A stretch of DNA of 64,000 nucleotides, taken from positions 1,902,007 to 1,966,006 of the forward strand of contig NZ_CP168083.1 in the NCBI RefSeq assembly GCF_049478495.1, written 5' to 3'. Shown here piece after piece: positions 25,471 through 34,800 of this stretch. The notes below the pieces were generated by a model, which was given only the letters and a program-made list of their open reading frames with translations, did not search any database and was not told the DNA's origin. Source of the stretch: P36-A1 sp049478495 (GTDB taxonomy: Bacteria > Bacillota_I > Bacilli_A > JAJDGJ01). Both the position numbers and the translations under genes were made by a program. Numbering within the stretch: position 1 is the first letter of the stretch; each line of letters starts with the position of its first letter.

Positions 25471-25941
25471 TTAATCTCTTGCAGCATCTAATGCAGCTTT
25501 TAATTGACCTAAATCATAGATTTCTTCAACATTATCTGGATAAGCTATACATACTGCACCTTCACATATTCCTTTATTTTTATACATTTCTTGGAATACT
25601 GCATGCATTTCAGGATAATCTCCTTCATGTAAAGCATCAATGAAATCATTTTTATCATAGCCAATAGTAGAATAACAATCTGCTAATTCAGTAATATCAG
25701 CAATATCCTTACCATCAACATATTTTCTATCTAAAACACATTTTACATAATCTAAACTATTACCCATGCGATTAGCATAGTAAAGTCCATAATAGGCATT
25801 ATTAATTTTATTCTCTAAATGAAACTCATCATAAGATACAATCTCAAGATCTAAATCATTTGTTTTACGGTACTCAAATAGGTAATCTACAATATCTTTT
25901 GATTTAGGATTCATAAAGTCAACTATTAATTTAATTTTCAT
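25471..25941 (-). CDS. DsbA/FrnE-like thioredoxin-fold protein without CxxC
   Basis: The 156-residue protein starts with a thioredoxin-like strand (KIKLIVDFMNPKSKDIVDYL), where family members have CPxC; here NPKS replaces it. The helical middle (YANRMGNSLDYVKCVLDRKY, then TELADCYSTIGYDKNDFIDA) and CIAYPDN near the end fit the DsbA-like family. It has no signal peptide, so it is cytoplasmic. A redox role is unlikely at the usual site. The assignment rests on pattern similarity only. Confidence 0.5.
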   Translation of the reverse strand: MKIKLIVDFMNPKSKDIVDYLFEYRKTNDLDLEIVSYDEFHLENKINNAYYGLYYANRMGNSLDYVKCVLDRKYVDGKDIADITELADCYSTIGYDKNDFIDALHEGDYPEMHAVFQEMYKNKGICEGAVCIAYPDNVEEIYDLGQLKAALDAARD

Positions 25942-26047
25942 ACATTTCTCTCCTTTTTATAGATAAATATTATATTCTATTTTTATTCTAACAAAAACAA
26001 CTCGCTTATTACAATACAATTACTATATTATTTTTTATTTTTAATGA

Positions 26048-26073
26048 TATAATAAAATATGTATAAAGGAGGT
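26048..26073 (+). promoter_or_regulatory. -10 element and ribosome binding site of the NERD-ispD operon
   Basis: TATAAT at 26048-26053 is followed by AAAGGAGG 9 bases before the ATG at 26082. No clear -35 was found. The very short leader would leave little room for regulation. Confidence 0.4.
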
Positions 26074-26081
26074 TTACAATA

Positions 26082-26753
26082 ATGAATATGTTAGACTTTT
26101 TGTATAATAACACAATAGTTACTTACATACTATATATTATCGCAATTATTACAATAATAATACTTTTATTTAAATTAAAGAAAAAATTCTATGGAAATTT
26201 CTCTGAAACCAACTTATTTAGAAGATTAAAGATAATATATAAAGAATATGACTATCCATATATTAAAGAAATAATTTTACCAATGAACAAAGAAAACTAT
26301 ATTTATTTTGATGCTATTGTTCTTGCTGATAAATATATTTATATCATAGAAATGAAAAACCACTCTTCTAAATTATATGCTGATAACTTAAATGAATGGT
26401 ACTTGATTAATAATAAAGATAAGAAAATTACTATAACAAATCCCTATTATGAATTAGATGTTAAAAAACATGTTTTAAATAGATATTTAAACATAGATGC
26501 CAACAGAATTATACCTATTGTTGTTTATAATATAGATACTCATATTATATCAAAAGATAATCCAATTAATTTAATATCAATAAAACAATTGAAATCTTTT
26601 ATTACAAAATTTGAAAGTTCTAGTAACTATCCTAAATTTAAAGGAGAGTTCATTGAAAAAGTAGGAAATGAGTTGCTTTCTTATAATGTAAAGAATCCTA
26701 AAATTAGGTATAAAGTTATTAATAAACTTTTAAATCAAAGAACTAAAAAGTAG
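26082..26753 (+). CDS. Membrane-anchored NERD-domain protein
   Basis: The 223-residue protein has one N-terminal membrane helix (about 12-32), then a nuclease-related domain with FDAIVLADKYIYIIEMKNHS, whose D-x(n)-E-x-K pattern resembles the endonuclease-like core of NERD proteins. Substrate and role are unknown. It ends 8 bases before ispD and appears to start that operon. Confidence 0.7.
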   Translation: MNMLDFLYNNTIVTYILYIIAIITIIILLFKLKKKFYGNFSETNLFRRLKIIYKEYDYPYIKEIILPMNKENYIYFDAIVLADKYIYIIEMKNHSSKLYADNLNEWYLINNKDKKITITNPYYELDVKKHVLNRYLNIDANRIIPIVVYNIDTHIISKDNPINLISIKQLKSFITKFESSSNYPKFKGEFIEKVGNELLSYNVKNPKIRYKVINKLLNQRTKK

Positions 26754-26761
26754 GTGAAAAG

Positions 26762-27403
26762 ATGATTAGTGTAATAATTAGTGCTGCAGGATCTGGATCT
26801 AGAATGAAGCTAGGGTATAATAAAATGTTTTATAAAATTGGTGATGAAACAATAATTGAAAAAACAGTAAATATATTTTCTAAATCTAAGTACATAGATA
26901 ATATAATAGTAGTTGCTAATGCTGATGAAATAACATTAATGGAGACAATATTATCTAATTACAATGTAACAATAGTTAAGGGTGCTAATGAAAGATATGC
27001 TAGCATTTATAATGGGTTAAAAAAGGCAAAATCAGAATATGTCTTAATCCATGATGGAGCAAGATGTTTCATTACCTTAGATTTAATTGAAAGAATAGCA
27101 AAAGCTACTATTAAATACAAAGCTGCTTTTTTAGGTGTTTTAAGTAAAGATACAATTCATTTAATAGATAAAGACAATAATGTAAACACCACTTTAAATA
27201 GAAATTGTTTAGTGAATGCTCAGACTCCACAAGGCTTTTTAACCAAAGATATTAAGCAATGCTATCAAAAAATGTATGATACTAATAATTATGATAATAT
27301 TACAGATGATGTCATGGTAGCTGTTACCTATGGAAATATTAAGCCAAAATATATTGAATCAGAATATTATAATATTAAAGTAACCACAATAGAAGATTTA
27401 TAA
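26762..27403 (+). CDS. ispD: 2-C-methyl-D-erythritol 4-phosphate cytidylyltransferase
   Basis: The 213-residue enzyme has the nucleotide-binding start ISAAGSGSRMKLGYNKMF, VLIHDGARCF, LVNAQTPQGF and the C-terminal YNIKVTTIEDL, together typical of IspD. It makes CDP-methylerythritol in the non-mevalonate isoprenoid pathway. The related TarI (ribitol-phosphate cytidylyltransferase) is an alternative, since both share these motifs and no other isoprenoid gene is near. AGGTGA overlaps the upstream stop codon. Confidence 0.75.
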   Translation: MISVIISAAGSGSRMKLGYNKMFYKIGDETIIEKTVNIFSKSKYIDNIIVVANADEITLMETILSNYNVTIVKGANERYASIYNGLKKAKSEYVLIHDGARCFITLDLIERIAKATIKYKAAFLGVLSKDTIHLIDKDNNVNTTLNRNCLVNAQTPQGFLTKDIKQCYQKMYDTNNYDNITDDVMVAVTYGNIKPKYIESEYYNIKVTTIEDL

Positions 27404-27419
27404 AAAAGGAGAATCGTGT

Positions 27420-27869
27420 ATGAAAATAATTGTAGATGCTGATGCTAATCCAACTAATGATATTGTAATGGATATTGCTAAAAGATATAATCTAGAACTT
27501 ATCTATGTACATGATAGTTCACATTTGCTCACTGTTGAGTATGGAAGTGTTATAATAGTAGACAAGGGCGCAGATAGTGCTGATTTTAAAATATTATCAA
27601 TTGCAAATAAGTATGATATAGCTATAACACAAGATTATGAATTAGCAAGTTTGCTATTATCTAAAAGGGTGTATATTATTCATCCTAATGGTTTTGAAAT
27701 AAATATGAGTAACATAGATACCTTAATGCAAACACGATATTTAAATAAAAAAGCATCCCAGGCAAAAATAAGATTGCCTAAAATCAAGAAAAGAACTACT
27801 GAAGATAATAATAACTTTAGAGTTTGTTTAGAAAATTTAATCACGGGAATATTAAATGGAGAAAACTAA
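27420..27869 (+). CDS. YaiI/YqxD family protein (UPF0178, DUF188)
   Basis: The 149-residue protein begins MKIIVDADANPTNDIVMDIA and has SADFKILSIANKYDIAITQD and a C-terminal basic stretch (RLPKIKKRTTEDNNNFRVCL), as in the DUF188 family, which has a PIN-like nuclease fold. Its function is not established. It follows ispD by 16 bases with an AAGGAG site. Confidence 0.8.
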   Translation: MKIIVDADANPTNDIVMDIAKRYNLELIYVHDSSHLLTVEYGSVIIVDKGADSADFKILSIANKYDIAITQDYELASLLLSKRVYIIHPNGFEINMSNIDTLMQTRYLNKKASQAKIRLPKIKKRTTEDNNNFRVCLENLITGILNGEN

Positions 27870-27871
27870 AT

Positions 27872-28222
27872 ATGAATGAAATATCTGAATTTATTTTAAC
27901 TTATGATTTTATAAGTGAAAAGCCAGCAATATATGCAACAGATAGTATGCCATGGGAGGCATCGCAAGAAGAACAACTTAATCATCTTGCATTACTACAA
28001 GATAAAATAAATGAATTATTAGAATTAATAGAAGTAGGGAAGTTACCTCAAGCACAACTAGAAGAGGCACTAGGAAAAGAAGTTCATGATGTAGTGATAG
28101 AGTTTACTTACTATCCTAATCAAGCAGCACAAGACATGTTAAATTACTTTAACAACCAATTAAAAGAGTATAATATGTCACTAACTATAATTAGTGATGG
28201 AAATGAGGAGAAATATGAATAA
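27872..28222 (+). CDS. Hypothetical protein in the ispD operon
   Basis: A longer frame begins at 27824, but the ATG at 27872 is preferred because GGAG at 27858-27861 is 10 bases upstream and the longer form would overlap the previous gene. The 116-residue acidic, mainly helical product (LALLQDKINELLELIEVGKL) is not recognised. Its last codons overlap the start of the next gene. Confidence 0.65.
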   Translation: MNEISEFILTYDFISEKPAIYATDSMPWEASQEEQLNHLALLQDKINELLELIEVGKLPQAQLEEALGKEVHDVVIEFTYYPNQAAQDMLNYFNNQLKEYNMSLTIISDGNEEKYE

Positions 28223-28577
28223 TATTTATGATGATTTAATTTATGAAGTAGTTAATCCAATGTATGAAGTAATAGTTGATAATAAAGCAAGCTTTAGTGC
28301 TGATGATGTTTATCACTTACAAAAGATACTAGAAACTTATGTAAATAACTTAGAAACTACAACTGATTTAAATACAATAGAAAAAGACCAGTCTATAATA
28401 AATTATACTAAAGAAACAATTGAAAAAATAAATGATTTAAATACTAAACTTATTCGTCATGGTTTTATTTTAAAAGAAGATAAAGAAAATATCATTGTAT
28501 TTTTTAATAACATAGCAGCAGAGTTTGGATTATCATATAATGAAGATGATATTACAAAACAATATAGAACATTTTAA
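28215..28577 (+). CDS. Hypothetical helical protein in the ispD operon
   Basis: The start is set at the ATG at 28215, with GAGGAG just upstream; a GTG at 28194 is an alternative. The product of about 120 residues is acidic and predicted helical (VYHLQKILETYVNNLETTTD). It overlaps the previous stop by 8 bases, indicating coupling. No family was recognised. Confidence 0.65.
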   Translation: MNNIYDDLIYEVVNPMYEVIVDNKASFSADDVYHLQKILETYVNNLETTTDLNTIEKDQSIINYTKETIEKINDLNTKLIRHGFILKEDKENIIVFFNNIAAEFGLSYNEDDITKQYRTF

Positions 28578-28581
28578 GAGT

Positions 28582-28622
28582 AAAAAGCATTAAACCCAGT
28601 TAACTGTGTTTAATGCTTTTTA
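28582..28622 (+). terminator. Terminator of the NERD-ispD operon
   Basis: AAAAAGCATTAAAC pairs with GTTTAATGCTTTTT around a 12-base loop, 5 bases past the last stop codon. Confidence 0.85.
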
Positions 28623-28767
28623 CTTAATAAATACACTCTTATTTTAAATATCCTGATAACATTAACAATTATCTCTCACTCACAATTAATGAGTCTTAGA
28701 AGTAAATAATGTATATTAATATACTGTAACTTTAATAAATGAATAATTACTTATATTTTAATAAAAC

Positions 28768-28800
28768 AAAAAAACGGGGAATTTGATAATCCCCGTTTTT
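28768..28800 (-). terminator. Terminator of the adhesin gene
   Basis: AAAAACGGGGA pairs with TCCCCGTTTTT. On the minus strand the GC stem precedes a T run, a few bases after the adhesin stop. The 145 bases between this and the previous terminator show nothing convincing. Confidence 0.85.
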
Positions 28801-28809
28801 GAGCGCTTG

Positions 28810-31800
28810 TTAGCTTACTTTTTTATCAATATAATATATTATTATTGTGCTTCCCATAAACACAATAGCAATTGCAAGTAACATACTACCTGATGATGGT
28901 AAATTACTTTGATTATCATCATTATCAGTACTAGAATCTTCTGTAGTTGAATCTTCAGTGCTATCATAATCTACAACATCTGATTCTTCAGTTTCTTTAT
29001 CTTCACTTACAATATTTTCTACTATTATTTGATTCTTATTTAAATAATCATTGTCCATATCACCTTCATTTTTAGAAGGAATATAAAACATAAACTCTTT
29101 TTCATTTAATTGATATCCATCTGGTGATTCAAGTTCTTTTAACTTATAATTACCTGGAGCTAATTGATCTATTATAACAATTGACAATTCCTTCATATCA
29201 ATATTTTTAATTAAGACATTATTGTTATCATAAAGGCCAAAAGTAGCACCTTTTAATTCTTTATTATTTCCATCAACTTTAACTAGTCTTTGTTTCCCTT
29301 GATAATTTACAAATTTAGTATTATCAAAGTCTTCAATTACATCCATATTTGATTCAACATCAAACACTACTTTGAAAGATAGTTTTTCTGTATTTAACAT
29401 ATAATCAGAACTTGATGTTTTTAATTCTTCTATAATGTAATCTCCAGTTTCTAGATTTCCTAAAGCTATCCAACCATTCTCATCAGACATTACATTAGAA
29501 ATTACAACTTCATTATTTTCTTTAGATACTTTAAACTGTGCATTGGCAAGAGGCTGTCCATTTTCATCAACTTTTCTTATTACAAGTCCACCAACTCTTA
29601 AGTTTATAGCTCTAAACTCAGCTTCAAAGATATCTTCAACTGAAGTTGCTGACATCTCTTCTTTAATTTCAAAATAATATAATTCATCTGATTTTAGATA
29701 ATTTGCAGGAGATTTTGATTCATAGAAATAGTACTTACCAGTTGATAACATTTTTGAATGGAAAATACCAGTTCCATCACAATCAATTGTATCAACTAAT
29801 TCATCTTCATTAATATTTCCTTTTTCTCCAGTATATTTATATACTTGGAATTGTGCTCCAACTAAATTTACTAATTCATTATCTATCTTAAATAACTTAG
29901 CTTGTTTCTTATAGTTATAAAATATTGGTTGTTCATTAGTATTTTCATCATTTTTAATTACATGTGAACTTCCTTGTTCATTATTATAAATTACTTCAAA
30001 CAATAGTGGTGCTGTATTTAGTAAATAACCATCATTATTACTGTTTTCACTAAATCCTGTTTCTTGTAGACAATAACTACCAACCTCTAATAGTCCAAGG
30101 TTAACTTTACCATTATCATCACTTACTAAAATCTCAGTATTCTCTTTATTACCTAAAGTATCACACGTATTATTTGTAGCTTTATATAAGTCAAAGTTAG
30201 CTCCTTTTATAGTTACATCATTTGTTCCATCTACATAACCTTTTTTTGTTATTTCTAAATCTAACATCAGTTTATTATCCAAGGTAGTAGTAACATTTAA
30301 TTGCTTTAATTTTTCTGGACTTTCTACTATTTCAAATGCTAAAGGTGTAGAATCTAATATATGCAATAATGGTGCTTTAGTTTCTATAAAATAGTATTTA
30401 CCTACTGCAAGATTATTAACTATTATCTTATTAGAACTATTTAAAGATAAATCTTTTTCAATAAGAGTATCATTAGTAAGATCAATTGAATCACTAACTT
30501 GTTTGTATAAATTAAATCTAGCATTTTTAGCATACTTTTTGTTCAACTTACCATTTTCTGACGTTTTAGTAAGTTCAACTTTTCCTAAGTAATTTTCAAA
30601 GTATACTGTATCTACATTAACTATGTATTTTTCCTGAATATTATCTTGGTTTTCTTTTATTTGCACTTCAAGTAATAGTGCTTCTGGATTAATAGCATAT
30701 TTACTATCATGTGGTACCTTTATTTCTTTTAAACAGTATTTAGAAACATCAATATTACCTAAGTTTATATATCCACTAGCATCACTTATAAATACTTTAG
30801 CTACATTATCTTTAGTTACTAATTGATTACTATTCAATACATCGCAAGTATTTTGATTAGAGTTAAGTTTATATAAATTAAACTCATATCCTGCACCTAA
30901 CGGCTGTTTAGAACTATTTTTATTATTTATTCCATATTTATTAATACCTACTTCTTCAAATTGAGTATTTTCAACATTAAGTTTGATATCTATTTTATTT
31001 CCAAATTCTTTTGTACCTGAATCTAATTCTTTTATAATTTCAAATGGAAAATTTTGTTTTGGTAACTTATAACCATCTGGAGCTACTGTTTCTTTAAAAT
31101 AATATTTTCCAGGTACTAAGTTATTAACTATTATAGTAGTTATATCTTTTGATAAAGTATAAGTACCTTTTAATTCATCATCTAAACCAGCAACATCATT
31201 TTTTTGCTTATATAATTCAAATGTTCCATCCATTAGTTGTTCATTAGATTTTTCATCAATTTTTGTAAGCTCAACTCTACCTAAATAATTAAGAAATACA
31301 GGTGCATTATATTCATTATTTAATTTTACCTTATTATTTTTAGTGCCTTGATCATAGATAATTTCAAATCTTAGTGGCTTAGTATCAATAACTGAATTTG
31401 TTGATTCTATTTCAGTTATACAATATTTCCCAACACTTAAAACTCCCAATTCTATTTGACCTAAACTATTACTAGATACTATATTTAACACATCATTATC
31501 ACAATTATCACTAATTAATTTAGTTAAGTTAAATTTAGCTCCTTCAAGAATTTCAAACTTTGTATTATTATCAAAATTTTCAATACCAACTACTTTTTTA
31601 TCAATATGTACTGGATCCATTTTTTTATTTATAACATCTCTATTTATTATATATGTACTACTAGAACCAGTTGTCATTGTATTACTAATTATAAATTCAA
31701 TTTTTTCATCACTTATTTGGTGTAGTTCTGGTGCTTTAATTTCTTTAAAATAATAATTACCAGGCTTTAGATTATTAACAGTTATTGAACTATTATCTTT

Positions 31801-34800
31801 AAATTCATAAACCCCTATACTATTTGCACTATTTTGATCATTTTCTTTAAATAATTCAAAAATTGCACCTTTTAATAAATTACCATCAGTGTCTTTTTTA
31901 GTAAGAGTAACTTTACCTAAGTAGTTTAGTATATCTTTAACTTTATCTTCTCTATTAAGATCAATAGTAAAATCACAATTATTATCAGTAGAATAATCAT
32001 AATCTCCTGTATAAGATACTATATGTAATTGTCCATATATATCTTTTTCAACTGCAAAGTAGTATGGGTTTTCATCTATTACCGTAGAACTGTTTTCTCT
32101 TTCTACTAGCTTATAGTTTGCAACTGCTAGTCTTCCTAGATTTATTTTACCATTACTATTTACTGTATAAGGATTACCATTATTTGGTTTTTGCTCAAAT
32201 TCACAAGTATTATTATTACTATCTAAAATAAATAAATCAAATTTTAGATTTTCTATAATTTCTAATTCTTTTGCTCTTTTAATTTCATCACTAGTGTTTT
32301 CATTAACATATAAATTATGAATTCTTTTATCTAGCTCTAATTCATTTACTTTATCATTACTAACACTAAAGAGATAAATCATATTATTATTCTCTGAATC
32401 AAGTTGTATAGTTTTACCATCATATAATTCTTTATCTATTACATAACCATCTGGTGCCGCAATTTCTTTGATTATAACGTTTTGACCTCTTACAAACCTT
32501 TGATCAAAATTTATTTCTCCATTGCTATCAGTTTCTCCTTCGAATTCAAAACCTGTAGGTTTAGTATTTTCATCAACTAATTCAACAACAAACTTAACAC
32601 CTTCTAAAGGAGTCTTTTTGTCTTCAGTAGTTTTAAATATCTTTAATTTTACACTATCATGTGATGTTGCATAGATAACTCCATTACCACTACGATATTT
32701 TACTACTACATCTTCCTTTGTTTCACCTTTTTCATAACCTTCTGTATTATAATCTATAGTTGCATTATTAGTTAATTTTTCTGACTGATCAACAAATCCA
32801 AGATAAACATAGTTAGTCTTAAATACTATAACTAATGCATCTCCTTCTAATTTTAAATCATTGCTAAAATTAAAATTAAGAGTTGTGGTACCATCTTCAT
32901 TAAGCACTACATCAAAGTGTTCTTTATTATTAATATTAAAATGCTCTATTTTTAATTCATCTGTAGCTTCAAATTTATCATTAGCATAATAAACCTTAAC
33001 AGAGTCATTTTTTAGTACTTGATTACTTGAAATTGTATCAGTTATTTTAATATTACCTATTCTTGATAAACTCTTATTAGCTACTACATTCCAAGTTACT
33101 TCTCCATTTTGAGATTGCACTCCAGTTTTATTAATAAATTGACCACCATTAGGTACTGAAGTTGATCCATTTACTGTAGTACTATATTCTTTAGACGTAT
33201 CTGTACCATTAATATATGTAGTTAAAGTTGCTTTATTAGAATAATCTTTACTACGATATACTCCATCAGCTATTTCAGTACTAAATTCTATAGCCATTCT
33301 ATCAAAAGTGAATTTAGTTTTTCCATCCTGGTACCAATCTGATTTTAAAATAACATCTAAGTTTAATGTTAATCTAGTATGTTCTATAATTGCTGGATTA
33401 TCTAAACTAGCTACAATCTTATATTTACTATCAAGATATTCAATTTCAAATAAAGTACTAATATCTACTCCTATATTCGTTGCAATATCTTTTAAAGTAA
33501 TACCTTCACCATAATTATTTATATCACCAGAATTAGTTAGTGTAAAGTTTTTAAAAGTCAGATCATCAGTATAAATTTCATGATATCCTGTTAATTCATC
33601 TACTAATACTGCTTTCTCATTATTTAAGCCATTATTAACGCCTATATCATTATAGTCAAAGTAAACATTCCAGTTAAAATTTTTAGTACTTTCAGTATAC
33701 TCTCCACTCTTACTTCCATTATTCTTAGTTTCATTATTAAGTCTTACATTATTATCAGCCTTATATTTCTTTTCACCAATATTCAAAGTAGCTTTATTAG
33801 TTAATGTTCTACAACTATTTTGATTTGCATTATCTATTAAACACTGTTTTGTGATGTGTACAGGATCATAAGTAGTTTGGAAAAACATATTTATAGCAGC
33901 TTTACTTAAAGATTTATTATTGACACTTACATCAGAATAACCTTTATATTCACTAATAGCTTTACTACTAGGATTATATTGATATATTTTTATACCATTA
34001 GTAGCACTGCTTTCTTCTTTATTATCAGCAAAGTTAAATTTAACTGTGATTTGATTAGAAGTTTTATTATAGCTTAGGGTATAAGGTGCAATAATAATAT
34101 TTTGATAATTAGTATCTGCACTTTCACTCAAATATAAACTATTATTAACACAATTTTTAACTTGTTTATCATATGGACCATCACCTGCTATATTAGAGTC
34201 ACATAGTATACCAGTAATTTTATCTTTATTTTTACTACCATATGATACTTCGATGTTATGCGCTTGGATATGCATTGATTTATCTATATATTCAGTGCCA
34301 GTTGGTAAACTATCAACTATACTTGGACTATCTCCCATATCATGACGATAACCATTAATATTTATTCTCCACTGAATTCTTTTATCATTATAGTTAATTC
34401 CTTTTGAAGTATTTACACCTCCATAACCATCTTCGAAAATTGTTTTTTCAATTAAGCCACTAGATGATTCTTTCTTTACATTTACCGCATCTTTTCCACT
34501 TATTGTGTTACTTATTAATATATCATCTAGATAATCATCTTCAAATACCACTTTGTAATTTACTTTTAAAGTATTAACGCAATAATATTCATCTATATTT
34601 TTAGCTAGTTTGCAAAGTTCTTTTAAATCCTCTTCTTCTATTTTAATACTAATTGTTTTACCATAAGTATTTTCTGGTTTTGTTATATCTTCAATAGTAT
34701 AAAATTTGCTTAATTCATCTTTATCTATGCTATTTTTTACTTCAAAACCACCATATTGCCCGTAGTACCCAAAATCCATAGATAATACTTCTATTTTATA

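Noticed and set aside
27824..27871. Upstream extension of the hypothetical gene at 27872
   Set aside because: It would overlap the YaiI/YqxD-type gene by 46 bases, while the ATG at 27872 has a GGAG site at proper distance.
29080..32660. Tandem DNA repeat array in the adhesin
   Set aside because: The repetition is at protein level; nucleotide sequences of the modules have diverged and do not form a DNA repeat.
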